Assembly (NCBI GenBank): GCA_018368345.1
Contig: JAGZEK010000010.1
Coordinates: 1 to 64,000 of the forward strand
Direction: 5' to 3'
Origin: Collinsella sp.
GTDB taxonomy: Bacteria > Actinomycetota > Coriobacteriia > Coriobacteriales > Coriobacteriaceae
Length of the DNA: 64,000 nt
The translations under genes were made by a program, and so were the position numbers. Below, piece by piece: positions 1-8,484 of the stretch (its first letter is position 1; each line of letters begins with the position of its first letter). Under the pieces are notes generated by a model. It was given only the letters and a program-made list of their open reading frames with translations, was not told the origin of the DNA and ran no database searches.

Positions 1-3
1 TGC

Positions 4-36
4 CGCCCCCGGGGCCCGCGAGGGGCCTCGGGGGCG
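4..36. repeat. GC-rich hairpin at window edge
   Basis: CGCCCCCG at 4-11 pairs with CGGGGGCG at 29-36, with further inner pairing. It has no T-run. No gene is visible in the first 220 bases; a second hairpin (CCGTTGA at 97-103 with TCAACGG at 115-121) lies nearby. Confidence 0.45.
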
Positions 37-162
37 TTCGACTAGCTGCGGGAACGTCCTATCCGCTCAATGTGTTCGGCTGAGATCGGAAATCAACCGT
101 TGAACATTATTTGCTCAACGGCACGGGCGCGCCTATCCAAGAGACGACGCGGCGCCGTGCAC

Positions 163-202
163 AAAAAACGACCGGAGCGCGGGGCTTCCGCGATCCGGTC
201 GT
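163..202 (-). terminator. Rho-independent terminator of ppaC
   Basis: ACGACCGG (168-175) pairs with CCGGTCGT (195-202). Read on the minus strand the stem is followed by a run of six T. It lies 20 bases beyond the pyrophosphatase stop codon. Confidence 0.8.
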
Positions 203-221
203 GGCGTTTGGTCAACTAAAC

Positions 222-1145
222 CTAGCAGGCGGCCATGATGGGGGCAGCGACCTGCTTCTTACGGGAGAGGACGCCCGGCATCCAGACGCCGTCGTGCTCG
301 TCGGCAATGCCCAGGCCCTTCTGAGCAGCCTCGGTCTCGCCCTCGAGCAGGACCTGCGAGCCCTCCTCCATGATGTCAGTGATACACAGGACGATGCCGT
401 CGGCACCCTTCTCGGCGGCGTAGGCGCGCATGGCCTCGCGAATCTCGTCGATCATGCCGAGTGCGCGAGTCTTGTCGACAGTCTCGTACTGGCCGATGAG
501 CAGCTTCTTGCCGGCAGGCTCGAACATCTTGATGTCGTTGCCGACCATCTCGGCTGCGGTGAAGGAGCCGGACGGGCGGGTGAGGAAGACCTCCATGCCA
601 AACTTGACCGGGTCGACGCCCACCTGCTCGCCGAGCTTGGCGGCGACGGCGCGGTCGACATCGGTGGTAGTGGGGCTCTTGAGCATGAGCGTGTCGGTCA
701 TCATGGCCGAGAGCAGCAGCTTGGCCTGAACGTCGGAAAGCTCAACGCCGAGCACGCCGGCGAGCTTGGTGACGATGGTGCAGCTGGAGCCCCAGGGCAG
801 GCAGATGTAGTGCAGCGGGCCGGCGGTCTCGAAGTCGCCGATGCGGTGGTGGTCGACGACGCCAAAGACCGTGGCGTCCTTAAGACCGGCGACGGACTGG
901 GCAGACTCGTTGTGGTCGGTGAGGACGACGAGCTGACCGGCCTCGACGGACTCGATCACGCGGGGCTCGGCAATGCCGGCGTCGGCGAGCAGCTTGGCGG
1001 ACTCGGCCGGAAGCTGACCAAGGGCGCAGGCCTCGTAGGTGTTGCCGGCATACTCAACCTGGTTGAGCAGCTGAGACAGGACGACGGCGCTCATGATGGC
1101 GTCGTTATCGGGGTTCTGGTGACCAAAGACAAGAACGTTTGCCAT
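222..1145 (-). CDS. ppaC: Manganese-dependent inorganic pyrophosphatase (family II)
   Basis: The 307-aa protein hydrolyses pyrophosphate to phosphate in the cytosol and so pulls biosynthetic reactions forward. It is a DHH-family enzyme of normal length. The metal-binding motif GHQNPDND is at residues 8-15 (His9, Asp13 and Asp15 are ligands), DHNE is at 77-80 and DHH at 98-100. The C-terminal substrate-binding motif SRKKQ, typical of family II, is near residue 295. The start codon follows a GGAGG ribosome site at six-base spacing. It stands alone, with its own terminator at 163-202. The family assignment is secure because all DHH motifs are present and no CBS-domain insertion is seen. Confidence 0.96.
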   Translation of the reverse strand: MANVLVFGHQNPDNDAIMSAVVLSQLLNQVEYAGNTYEACALGQLPAESAKLLADAGIAEPRVIESVEAGQLVVLTDHNESAQSVAGLKDATVFGVVDHHRIGDFETAGPLHYICLPWGSSCTIVTKLAGVLGVELSDVQAKLLLSAMMTDTLMLKSPTTTDVDRAVAAKLGEQVGVDPVKFGMEVFLTRPSGSFTAAEMVGNDIKMFEPAGKKLLIGQYETVDKTRALGMIDEIREAMRAYAAEKGADGIVLCITDIMEEGSQVLLEGETEAAQKGLGIADEHDGVWMPGVLSRKKQVAAPIMAAC

Positions 1146-1260
1146 GGATATCCTCCACTTGATATGTGTGCTTGGACGTAGCTATGGTAGCACGCCGATG
1201 CCGAGCCTTCGCAGACGGAAGGGCCACGGCATATTTTGGGGCGCAGGCACGGGGGCCAAG

Positions 1261-1311
1261 GCTGTCCCTTTTGCACCATGTTGGTGCAATGTAACCTGTC
1301 CCCCTTGCACC
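1261..1311. repeat. GGGAC-class small inverted repeat
   Basis: TTGCACC (1271-1277) pairs with GGTGCAA (1283-1289). Flanking sequence reads CTGTCCC on one side and CCTGTCCCC on the other, followed by another TTGCACC. It sits between ppaC and the ROK kinase. A related sequence containing CAGGTTAC-TTTGCACCAA is at 11535-11557. Confidence 0.55.
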
Positions 1312-1313
1312 AG

Positions 1314-2267
1314 CTATTTACCGGCAGCGCGCAGGGCTACGTAGGCGGCACCGATGATGCCGGCGTCGTTTCCGAGCGAAGCGACCTTAATGGGCGTCTC
1401 GCGCGAGGCGGAAAGCGCGTACTGCTTAAAGTGCTCGCGAACCTTGTCGAGGTAGACATCGGCCGAGGCGGAGGCGCCGCCGCCGATGAGGAACATCTCG
1501 GGATCAACCACGTTGGCAATAAGCGCCAGTGCGCGGCCGAGATAGTCGGCCATGGTATCGGCCGCGGCCAGCGCGAGCTTGTCGCCCTCGCGACAAGCCT
1601 GGAACACGTCCTTGGAATCGGAGGGGCCGGTCAGCTCGATGGGCTCGACGCCCGCCTTCTTGCACTCGGCAAGGTAGTTGCTCACCACGCCGGTGGCGCT
1701 GGAATACTGCTCCAGGTGGCCATGGCCGCCGCAGCCGCAGGTGCGCTCCTCGGCCGGGTTCAGGCACATGTGGCCAATCTCGCCGCCAGCACCCACAACG
1801 CCCGATACCACGTCGCCGTTAACGATAACGCCGCCGCCCACGCCGGTACCAATGGTGACCATCACCACGTTCTGTACGCCCTTGGCAGAGCCGAGCCAGG
1901 CCTCGCCCATGGCAGCGGCGTTGGCATCGTTCTCGTACTTAACAACCGCGTCGGGGCAGTGCTCCTGAATGGCGACTCTTAGCTCGGGCAGGTTAATGGC
2001 AATGTTGGCCTTGACCTTGGCATCGCCCGATGCCGGGATGGGGCACGGAACGGCCAGGCCAATACCCGCCACAAAGGCGCGCGGAATCTGGGCCTTGGCG
2101 ACCACCTGGTCGATAGCCTCGGTTACCGCGGCAAAGCCCGCAGCGTCGACGATGGGAGGCGTGGGCACGCTGGCCTTGGCAAGCAGGTTACCGTCTTCGT
2201 CGAACAGGCCCTCCTTAACCGAAGTGCCGCCGACGTCAATGCCGATGTAGTACTGCTTAGGTTCCAT
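1314..2267 (-). CDS. ROK-family sugar kinase (glucokinase-like)
   Basis: The 317-aa cytosolic kinase most likely phosphorylates glucose or a related hexose released from beta-glucosides. The N-terminal ATP-binding loop IGIDVGGTSVK is at residues 7-17. The ROK zinc signature is a GHMCLNP...CGCGGHGHLEQ block in the middle, with the Cys and His ligands intact. I start it at the ATG at 2267 because AAGGTGG precedes it; an upstream in-frame ATG at 2333 has no ribosome site and would add 22 atypical residues. It lies downstream of the PTS genes in the same direction, after a hairpin at 2421-2451, which fits a role in the same pathway. The exact sugar is inferred, not shown. Confidence 0.88.
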   Translation of the reverse strand: MEPKQYYIGIDVGGTSVKEGLFDEDGNLLAKASVPTPPIVDAAGFAAVTEAIDQVVAKAQIPRAFVAGIGLAVPCPIPASGDAKVKANIAINLPELRVAIQEHCPDAVVKYENDANAAAMGEAWLGSAKGVQNVVMVTIGTGVGGGVIVNGDVVSGVVGAGGEIGHMCLNPAEERTCGCGGHGHLEQYSSATGVVSNYLAECKKAGVEPIELTGPSDSKDVFQACREGDKLALAAADTMADYLGRALALIANVVDPEMFLIGGGASASADVYLDKVREHFKQYALSASRETPIKVASLGNDAGIIGAAYVALRAAGK

Positions 2268-2321
2268 GAGAGCCCACCTTTCTCGTTTAAACATTGCCTG
2301 TATGGTACCGCTCCCAAGGCA

Positions 2322-2362
2322 AAAACCTGCCAAAAAGGGACAGGTTTGTTTTGGCAGGTTTT
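2322..2362. repeat. Perfect 14-bp inverted repeat with GGGAC loop
   Basis: The arm AAAACCTGCCAAAA (2322-2335) is exactly complementary to TTTTGGCAGGTTTT (2349-2362). The loop is AGGGACAGGTTTG. It lies between the ROK kinase and the PTS operon terminator. It belongs to the GGGAC-loop class also seen near 1.3, 6.2, 11.5, 22.7, 36.6 and 47.6 kb. Confidence 0.75.
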
Positions 2363-2420
2363 ATCTGTGAAAACGCAAACGACCGCTCAAAAGGTCACGC
2401 AGGGCCTTCGCCAAATATAA

Positions 2421-2451
2421 GGGCGCCGGGAGGCGGAAACTCCCGGCGCCC
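2421..2451 (-). terminator. Terminator after PTS IIA gene
   Basis: A perfect 12-bp stem joins GGGCGCCGGGAG (2421-2432) to CTCCCGGCGCCC (2440-2451). On the minus strand it is followed by the weak T-rich tract TTATATTT. It probably gives partial termination before the ROK kinase gene. Confidence 0.7.
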
Positions 2452-2508
2452 GTCAAAGGAACTGTGTTGTCTGTTGGACCGCACGGTCCGTGACGGCAAT
2501 AACGCCGA

Positions 2509-2841
2509 CTAGGCCTTAAGTGCCTGCAGCTGCTTGTGGATCTCGATGAGCTCCGTCGCCATGACGCGCATGGTCTCGGTGCCGGCCATCTGGTCCTCGG
2601 CATGCAGCAGAATCAGCGGGGCCTCGCCGTTACGCTCGCCGTTGGCCTCCTTTTTGAGGAGCCCCATATGGACATCGTGACCGCCGTTATAGGCCTCGTC
2701 GCCCTGCTTGATAAGCTCCTCGGCGGCGTCAAAATCGCCTTCCTTGGCCTTCTGCACGGCATTGATGTACATGCTCTTGGCGGTACCGACGTAGCTGATG
2801 ATCTCAAAGCAGGTCATCTGCAGTTCGTTCATATCCTCCAT
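2509..2841 (-). CDS. PTS lactose/cellobiose-type IIA component
   Basis: The 110-aa cytosolic phosphocarrier passes phosphate from HPr to the IIB protein during uptake of a beta-glucoside such as cellobiose. It has the all-helical IIA(Lac/Cel) pattern, with the phosphorylated histidine in LILLHAEDQM (His80) and the partner acidic residue just after it. The length is normal. The upstream gene ends in TAG directly followed by a GTG (2850), but the ATG at 2841 has AGGTG at six bases and is preferred. It is the last PTS gene of the operon, directly after IIB. Its position beside a GH1 hydrolase and IIB/IIC of the same family makes the assignment firm; the actual sugar is inferred. Confidence 0.92.
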   Translation of the reverse strand: MEDMNELQMTCFEIISYVGTAKSMYINAVQKAKEGDFDAAEELIKQGDEAYNGGHDVHMGLLKKEANGERNGEAPLILLHAEDQMAGTETMRVMATELIEIHKQLQALKA

Positions 2842-2850
2842 GCGGAGCAC

Positions 2851-3153
2851 CTAGCCCATCACGCTGACGCAGTGGTCGATGATGCCGGCAGCGTTCATGC
2901 GGCCGTAGTCGACCATGTTGATGACCTCGACCGGGAAACGACCGGTGGCCTCCTTCTCAAAATCGCCCTTGGTGTAGCCGATCTGCGGACCAAGCAGCAA
3001 CATGTCGCACTCGCCCAGGTGATCGTGGGCCTCGTTCATGGGACGAGCCTCGACCTCAATATCCAGACCACGGTTTGCAACCTCGGCCTGCATCTTCTGG
3101 ACCAGCAGGCTCGTGGACATACCGGCATTGCAGCAGAGCATGATCTTCTTCAT
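2851..3153 (-). CDS. PTS lactose/cellobiose-type IIB component
   Basis: The 100-aa IIB protein takes phosphate from IIA and passes it to the sugar as it crosses IIC. The active-site loop CNAGMSTS starts at residue 8, and Cys8 is the expected phosphocysteine. The fold and length match the cellobiose IIB family. It has a strong GGAGG ribosome site upstream. It sits 160 bases after IIC, with a hairpin in the gap (3254-3284), and abuts IIA. The gene order GH1-IIC-IIB-IIA is typical of beta-glucoside utilisation operons. Confidence 0.94.
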   Translation of the reverse strand: MKKIMLCCNAGMSTSLLVQKMQAEVANRGLDIEVEARPMNEAHDHLGECDMLLLGPQIGYTKGDFEKEATGRFPVEVINMVDYGRMNAAGIIDHCVSVMG

Positions 3154-3253
3154 GGTTTCCTCCTTATAACTGCGCGGCGCGCAGACGACGACTGGTTTTA
3201 TTCCTTGCGGCTATTGTGCCCACCCCCTGCATCTTTACACAAGGGAGAGAGCC

Positions 3254-3284
3254 GCGGGCACCGGCACCGCGTACCGGTGCCCGC
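3254..3284 (-). promoter_or_regulatory. Intercistronic hairpin between IIC and IIB
   Basis: GCGGGCACCGG (3254-3264) pairs perfectly with CCGGTGCCCGC (3274-3284). There is no T-run, so it is more likely an mRNA processing or stability element than a full terminator. It would allow IIB/IIA to be kept at a different level from IIC. Confidence 0.5.
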
Positions 3285-3313
3285 AACGGTGAAAGGGACG
3301 AACGTTAGGCGTT

Positions 3314-4657
3314 CTACTCGGCGAGAGCCTCCTGCTTGGCGATTGCCTTCTCGGAAATCTTCATAAAGGGCAGGTAGACGGCCATGCCAATGACAATCTC
3401 GAGAGCCTGCCACACGCCGGCGCGCCAGTCAAAGCCCGTAGCGAGCAGGGCATTGATGACGGGAGGCATAGTCCAGGGCACCTGGGCGATGCAGGGGCTG
3501 ATGATGCCTGCGCAGGTAAGGCCATAGGTGATGCCGATGAACAGGTCGGGAAGGAGGACGAACGGGATCATGAGCGGCAGGTTGTACACGATGGGGTAAC
3601 CGTAGATAACCGGCTCGTTGATGTTGAACAGACCAGGCAGGATAGCCATCTTGGAAACGGTCTCGGAAGCCTTGTTCTTGGAGAACAGGAGCGTGTCGAG
3701 CAGGAGCATGAGGGTGCAGCCCGAGCCGCCGATGAGGGCGAAGCTGTTAACGATCTGCATGTTCATGTAGTGATCGGGCTGGATGGTGCCACCGGCGGCA
3801 AAGGTAGCCATGTTGTCGACGATGAGCATGGTCAGGATCGGCTCGACGGTAGCGCCAGAGATGGTGGACTGGTGAATACCGACGCAGAACAGCAGGTTAG
3901 CAAGGGTGTAGATGAGGATAACAGCCCACGGACCGGCGTTCATGATGCTCTTGAGCGGGTTGGAGATGCACGTGGAGATGATGGCGCACAGATCGGTGCC
4001 GGCGCACACGGCAAGCAGAGCTGCGGCAAGAGCGAAGATCGAGAGGTTGAGCAGCATCGGGATCATGACGTTGAAGGAGTTGGAAACCGCGGGGGGCACG
4101 CCCTCGCCCAGCTTAACCTTGAGCTTCTCGATGCCAGAAATCTTGATGAAGAGCGAGACGGAAAGCAGGGCGATGATAATAGCCGAGAACAGACCGTTGG
4201 TGCCGGTGTTGGCGGTCGAAAGGGCGCCCGTGACCTCGGCGGAGGTGATCTTGTCGGTAAGCAGCGGGCTCGTGGCGGCAAGCGTGGCGGTGATCTGCTG
4301 CGGCATCATGATGACGAAAGCAGAGATAGCGACGACCACGCAAGCGAGCGGGTTATCGAAACGCTTGTTCTTAGCGAGGCTGTAGCCAATCAATCCGGCC
4401 AAGATAATTGCAGAGACGTTGAGGGTGCCCAGCGTAATTGCCGAACCCCACGTCTGAAGGTTGGCAAGGCCCGCCGCATCGAGCGGGAACAGGGGGAACA
4501 CGACGTTGTTGATAAGAACCGCGATACCCGCAAGGATATAGAGCGGCGTGATGGTCGCGAAGGCGTCACGCAGGGAACGCAGGTGAACCTGGTTTCCTAC
4601 CTTCGCAGAGACCTCGGCAAACTTGTCGAGGAAGCTCTTTCCGTTGTCACTGGCCAT
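3314..4657 (-). CDS. PTS cellobiose-type IIC permease
   Basis: The 447-aa integral membrane protein forms the sugar channel of the PTS. It has about ten hydrophobic segments from residue 30 onward and the family motifs GIHQSTISG and NINEPVIYGYP...LPLMIPF, which form part of the sugar site. The N-terminus (SFLDKFAEVSAKVGNQVHLRSLRDAF) is the usual cytosolic lead of this family. The start ATG has AGGAG at good spacing. It follows the GH1 gene by 120 bases that hold no gene. The substrate is probably a beta-linked disaccharide, because a 6-phospho-beta-glucosidase is encoded first in the operon. Confidence 0.95.
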   Translation of the reverse strand: MASDNGKSFLDKFAEVSAKVGNQVHLRSLRDAFATITPLYILAGIAVLINNVVFPLFPLDAAGLANLQTWGSAITLGTLNVSAIILAGLIGYSLAKNKRFDNPLACVVVAISAFVIMMPQQITATLAATSPLLTDKITSAEVTGALSTANTGTNGLFSAIIIALLSVSLFIKISGIEKLKVKLGEGVPPAVSNSFNVMIPMLLNLSIFALAAALLAVCAGTDLCAIISTCISNPLKSIMNAGPWAVILIYTLANLLFCVGIHQSTISGATVEPILTMLIVDNMATFAAGGTIQPDHYMNMQIVNSFALIGGSGCTLMLLLDTLLFSKNKASETVSKMAILPGLFNINEPVIYGYPIVYNLPLMIPFVLLPDLFIGITYGLTCAGIISPCIAQVPWTMPPVINALLATGFDWRAGVWQALEIVIGMAVYLPFMKISEKAIAKQEALAE

Positions 4658-4777
4658 GATTGCTCCTAACTTTCAAATCCGGCCTTTTCCTATGCGCACG
4701 GTGGTCTGTCGCCCTCTGCCACCAAATGTGCCATGTGTTGCGCGCAGCGGCGCGCGATCTGGGCGTTCGCCCGGTCG

Positions 4778-6178
4778 CTAATCAACCACGTGGGTCGTGG
4801 CGACCTGTTTGAGCCAGGCCGCCGACTTCTTAAGGCGGCGCTTGTAGCCGTCCATAAGGTCAACCTCGACAAAACCGTAACGGTTCTTAAAGGCATTAGC
4901 CCAAGACCAGTTATCGATGACGGCCCAGTAATGGTATCCGCGGCACTTGGCGCCCTCGGCAATTGCCTTGGCCACCCACTCCAGGTGCTGACGTACAAAG
5001 TCGACGCGGTAGTCATCCTGGATGGTTCCTTCGGCGTCACGGTTCTTGTATTCGTCCATGATGCCGATGCCGTTCTCGGAAACGAACCACTCAAGATCGG
5101 GGTAGTTCTTAGCGCAGTCCATGCCAAAGTCGTAGAGGCCCTGCGGGTAGATCTCCCAGCCGCGGCTCTCGTTCATAACGGCGTCGGGCCACACGTACTC
5201 GTCGGCAAAGTGCGGCAGACCGTACTGGTCGACCTTGCTCGCCGGAGCCTGAACACGCGTGGGGTGGTAGTAGTTGCAGCCGAGCCAGTCGACAACACCC
5301 TGCTTGAGAATCTCTTGATCGCCGGCACGGAACGGGAGCTTAACGCCGCCCTCGGCCAGGCTGTCGAGCACGTCAGCAGGAAGCTCGCCCTTGGTAATGA
5401 GGTCGAGCCACCAGCGATTGTTGATACCGCTGGTCATACGCACGGCCTCGAGGTCTGCCTCGCTGGGGTTCTCCTTGGTATAGACCGGGGTAAAGCAGTT
5501 GATCATGCCGATCTTGGCATCGGCGCGAATAGCGCCCTCGTCATAGGCGCGACGATAGTTGGCCACGGCCAGCGCATGTGCCAGCGAGATGTGATACTGC
5601 ACGGTGCGAGCGCGGCTATAGTCGTGGAGCTGCGGGAACCACACGCCCTCCTGATAGCGCTGCTCGGGCTCGACGATGGGCTCGTTAAAGGTAAACCAGT
5701 ACTTAATCTCCTGGCCAAACTCGTGGAAGGCGACGTCGGCGTAATGCGCGTAAGCCTCGACGACCTCGCGGCTCTCCCAGCCGCCACGGTTAAAGAGGTA
5801 GGTGGGCATGTCAAAGTGGTACAAGTTGACAAACGGCTCCAGGCCGGCCTCGCGAGAGGCGCGGAACAGCTCGTGATACCACGCAGCGCCCTCCTCGTTG
5901 AGGTTGCCGTCGGCATCGAGCAGACGGCTCCACTGGATGGAAGTGCGATAGGTATTCAGGCCCAAGTCCTTCAAAATGCGAAAGTCTTCCTGGTACTTGG
6001 CCATAAAGTCATTACCGGCATACGAGCCAACGCAGTTGTAGAACGAACCCAAATCCTGGATGGACCAGGTGTCCCACAGGTTCTCGAGCTTGCCCCCCTG
6101 GTTCCACTGACCCTCAGTCTGCGGGCCGGACATAGCGGCGCCAAAGAAGAAGTCGCTGGGCAGCTGATACTGAGCCAT
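4778..6178 (-). CDS. Glycoside hydrolase family 1 (6-phospho-beta-glucosidase-like)
   Basis: The 466-aa cytosolic enzyme would cleave phosphorylated beta-glucosides delivered by the adjacent PTS. The acid/base glutamate is Glu166 in TFNEP and the nucleophile is Glu368 in SENG, both intact. The N-terminal GAAMSGPQTEG block is the GH1 signature region. I place the start at 6178 (MAQYQLPSDFFFG), preceded by GAGGAC; the frame runs open for another 44 codons through the repeat-bearing leader, but those residues are not GH1-like. It is the first gene of the operon and lies divergently from the GntR regulator. A plain beta-glucosidase activity cannot be excluded from sequence alone. Confidence 0.93.
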   Translation of the reverse strand: MAQYQLPSDFFFGAAMSGPQTEGQWNQGGKLENLWDTWSIQDLGSFYNCVGSYAGNDFMAKYQEDFRILKDLGLNTYRTSIQWSRLLDADGNLNEEGAAWYHELFRASREAGLEPFVNLYHFDMPTYLFNRGGWESREVVEAYAHYADVAFHEFGQEIKYWFTFNEPIVEPEQRYQEGVWFPQLHDYSRARTVQYHISLAHALAVANYRRAYDEGAIRADAKIGMINCFTPVYTKENPSEADLEAVRMTSGINNRWWLDLITKGELPADVLDSLAEGGVKLPFRAGDQEILKQGVVDWLGCNYYHPTRVQAPASKVDQYGLPHFADEYVWPDAVMNESRGWEIYPQGLYDFGMDCAKNYPDLEWFVSENGIGIMDEYKNRDAEGTIQDDYRVDFVRQHLEWVAKAIAEGAKCRGYHYWAVIDNWSWANAFKNRYGFVEVDLMDGYKRRLKKSAAWLKQVATTHVVD

Positions 6179-6213
6179 CAAAGTCCTCGCTTTCGTGTCT
6201 AAAGCTTTCGGTT

Positions 6214-6299
6214 GGAGACGGATTTGCTTTGGCAGGCCATCCGGCGCGGGCGCGCACCAGGTATCTGGATACCCTGCCCGCCAAAACAAATCCGTCCCC
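6214..6299. repeat. Imperfect long inverted repeat in the GH1/gntR gap
   Basis: The left arm (6214-6236) and right arm (6277-6299) match at 20 of 23 positions when one is reversed. The right arm contains CAAATCCGTCCCC, so it also carries a GGGGAC core. It lies in the GH1 leader. The remaining part of the 302-base divergent gap (6300-6480) is AT-rich and holds the regulator's promoter. Confidence 0.6.
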
Positions 6300-6437
6300 A
6301 AACAGCACAAGCAAACGCCAATGCATCTCGCTTGTTGTCTGTAACTATAGCGCTCTAATTTATTATGTAAAGCGTCTTTTTTATTTTTCTTTATCGAACT
6401 TCTTTGATGAAAGCCATATGGATGCTTTTTAAGTAGG

Positions 6438-6478
6438 TATACTCTCTTTTATATCAACGCAAATATGAAGGGAGGATT
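6438..6478 (+). promoter_or_regulatory. gntR promoter -10 and strong ribosome site
   Basis: TATACT at 6438-6443 is a good -10 hexamer; no convincing -35 is seen. GGTATAC and TATATC nearby are AT-rich half-sites that could be operators of the GntR protein. AGGGAGGA precedes the ATG at 6481. Confidence 0.45.
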
Positions 6479-6480
6479 GC

Positions 6481-7200
6481 ATGATTCCCAAATACGAGGC
6501 GATAGCTGCAGATATCCGTCGAAGCATCGAGGACGGCTCCCTTAAGCCGGGCGACAAACTGCCCACCGTCGTAGAGTTTTGCGAGCTGTATGGCGTTTCC
6601 AAGATCACCGTCAAGCGCGCGATCGAGCAGATCACCGAGGAGGGCCTGGTCACAAGTCGCCGTGGATCGGGCACCTACGTCAAGGACACGGCGGGGCTTC
6701 CCGGCCAGGTGTTTTTTCAAGGCAAGAACGACCGTGCCCAAGGCTTTTCGTACGAGCATCGCGGGGAGAAAGTGACCTCGGTGGTCTACGATTTCTCGAT
6801 CGTCAATCCGCCGGCAGAGGTTGCGACCCAGCTGGGAATGGCCGAAGACGACTTTGCCTATCACATCGTGCGCGTACGCGAGGTCGATGGTCAGCCCATC
6901 GTTATCGAGTACACCTATATGCCACTCGAGCTGATTCCGGGTCTTAAGAAAAAAGACCTGTACGCGTCGGTCTACAGCTTCATCCGCGAGCAGTGCGGAC
7001 TTAAGATCTCGAGTTTCCACCGTACCATTCGCGCCGTCGCGGCAACTGAGGAAGAGGCTGAGCGCCTGGATACCAAACCCGGCTCTCCCCTGCTCGAACT
7101 CAACCAGATTGGCTTCTTGGATAGCGGCACCGCGTTTGAATATTCTATCTCGCACAACGTAGGCGACCGCTTTGAGCTACACAACGTAACGCTGGCCTAG
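6481..7200 (+). CDS. GntR/HutC-family regulator with UTRA domain
   Basis: The 239-aa protein is a DNA-binding regulator. The winged helix spans residues 1-70 (YEAIAADIRRSIEDGSLKPG then the recognition region GVSKITVKRAIEQI), and the UTRA ligand-binding domain spans about 90-235. It is transcribed away from the beta-glucoside PTS operon and very likely represses it, with a phosphorylated sugar as the inducer, as for similar regulators in other bacteria. The strong AGGGAGGA ribosome site supports the start. Its identity as a GntR/UTRA protein is clear; its target is inferred from the divergent arrangement. Confidence 0.92.
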   Translation: MIPKYEAIAADIRRSIEDGSLKPGDKLPTVVEFCELYGVSKITVKRAIEQITEEGLVTSRRGSGTYVKDTAGLPGQVFFQGKNDRAQGFSYEHRGEKVTSVVYDFSIVNPPAEVATQLGMAEDDFAYHIVRVREVDGQPIVIEYTYMPLELIPGLKKKDLYASVYSFIREQCGLKISSFHRTIRAVAATEEEAERLDTKPGSPLLELNQIGFLDSGTAFEYSISHNVGDRFELHNVTLA

Positions 7201-7272
7201 TTTTGCAATCCGGCGGGTGCTCGTTTTGAGCTGTCTTACGCGGCACCCGCACAACCTTATGGGAGTATGCAC

Positions 7273-8205
7273 ATGTCCGATTTGATTAAACTCACGCCGA
7301 TCTTCCACGAGAAGATCTGGGGCGGCCGCCAGCTCGAAACCGTATTTGGTTACGACATTCCCGAGGGTCCCATCGGTGAGTGTTGGGCTATCTCGGCCCA
7401 CCCCAACGGCGACTGCCAGATCGCGGAGGGCCCGTACGCCGGTCACACGCTTTCGTGGCTGTGGGCCGAGCACCGCGAGCTCTTTGGTAACTGCGAGGGC
7501 AAGGAGTTCCCGCTGCTCATTAAGATTCTAGACGCCAAGGACGACCTTTCGATCCAGATCCATCCCAATGACGAGTACGCCGCCGAGCACGAGAACGGCA
7601 GCCTGGGCAAAACCGAGTGCTGGTATGTACTGGACTGCGAGCCCGGCGCCACGATCATCGTCGGACAGCGCGCGCACGACCGCGCCGAGGCCGCGCGTAT
7701 GATCGAGGACGGCCGCTGGGACGACATGCTCAACGTGCTGCCGATTCACAAGGGCGACTTTTTCCAGATTGATTCCGGTACCGTGCACGCCATCAAGACC
7801 GGCACGCTCATTTTGGAGACGCAGCAGTCGAGCGACGTGACGTATCGCCTGTACGACTACGACCGTCCCGGCACCGACGGCAAACTGCGTCCCCTGCACA
7901 TTGAGCAGAGCCTCGACTGCATCGACTTTGATGCTCAGGCTCCGACCGACGGCACGGTGACCGCGCCCGAGGTCGACGGCGTAACCGAGCTCGAGTCCAA
8001 CTCCTGCTACACCGTCGATCGCGTGCGCGTCGACGGCAGCAAGACCCTCGAGCAGCGCTGGCCCTTCATGTGCCTGTCGGTCATCGACGGCGAAGGCACC
8101 GTCTGCGGCGACCCCGTCCACAAGGGAAGCCACCTGCTGGCCCCGAGCACCGTCAGCTCCATCGACCTCGAAGGCAAGATGGAACTGATCGTCTCGCACC
8201 TCTAG
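7273..8205 (+). CDS. manA: Mannose-6-phosphate isomerase, class I
   Basis: The 310-aa zinc enzyme interconverts mannose 6-phosphate and fructose 6-phosphate. The cupin metal site is visible as SIQIHPND and the later GTVHAI segment, and the N-terminal FHEKIWGGRQL is typical of the Firmicute/actinobacterial short form. Two ATGs are possible (7267 and 7273); GGGAG lies only one base from the first and seven from the second, so 7273 is chosen. It follows the GntR gene by 72 bases in the same direction and may be cotranscribed, linking it loosely to sugar uptake. A strong hairpin follows at 8232-8265. Confidence 0.94.
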   Translation: MSDLIKLTPIFHEKIWGGRQLETVFGYDIPEGPIGECWAISAHPNGDCQIAEGPYAGHTLSWLWAEHRELFGNCEGKEFPLLIKILDAKDDLSIQIHPNDEYAAEHENGSLGKTECWYVLDCEPGATIIVGQRAHDRAEAARMIEDGRWDDMLNVLPIHKGDFFQIDSGTVHAIKTGTLILETQQSSDVTYRLYDYDRPGTDGKLRPLHIEQSLDCIDFDAQAPTDGTVTAPEVDGVTELESNSCYTVDRVRVDGSKTLEQRWPFMCLSVIDGEGTVCGDPVHKGSHLLAPSTVSSIDLEGKMELIVSHL

Positions 8206-8231
8206 GTCGCACCAACAACCCAAACGCAACA

Positions 8232-8265
8232 AGGGGCTCTCCCGTCCATGTACGGGAGAGCCCCT
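8232..8265 (+). terminator. Hairpin after manA
   Basis: A perfect 14-bp stem pairs AGGGGCTCTCCCGT (8232-8245) with ACGGGAGAGCCCCT (8252-8265). The T-run is weak, but the position 26 bases after the stop suggests termination. Confidence 0.7.
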
Positions 8266-8350
8266 ACTCATATCTATCTATCAGCCCACCCGGCTCTCCA
8301 GATCAAAAAGCGAACGAGCAGAGCGACGTTCGCAAGCAGCGTTACCCAAG

Positions 8351-8476
8351 GACCTGGGCGGGCGTATGGGGCAACATCGATCGCGAGTTCCGCACGCAAA
8401 GGAGGCCACTTAATGTGGCCTCCTTTGCGCAGGACTGCCCGAGCAGGCGATGTTGCCCCATACGCCCGCCCAGGTC
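8351..8476. repeat. Family F element, copy 1 (long hairpin with conserved core)
   Basis: A perfect 29-bp outer stem (8351-8379 with 8448-8476) encloses a 15-bp inner stem (8395-8409 with 8415-8429) capped by TTAAT. The left internal strand begins ATCGCGAGTTCCGCA and the right one reads CAGGACTGCCCGAGCAGG. Both internal strands recur in copy 2 at 62598-62728, whose outer arms have an unrelated sequence. It sits between the 3' ends of manA and pcrA, eight bases from the pcrA stop codon. Confidence 0.85.
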
Positions 8477-8484
8477 CGCCGGGA

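Noticed and set aside
111..1181. Long open frames antisense to ppaC, manA, his genes and others
   Set aside because: In GC-rich DNA with strong codon bias the antisense frame stays open. The products have no family features and the opposite strand codes for clear enzymes.
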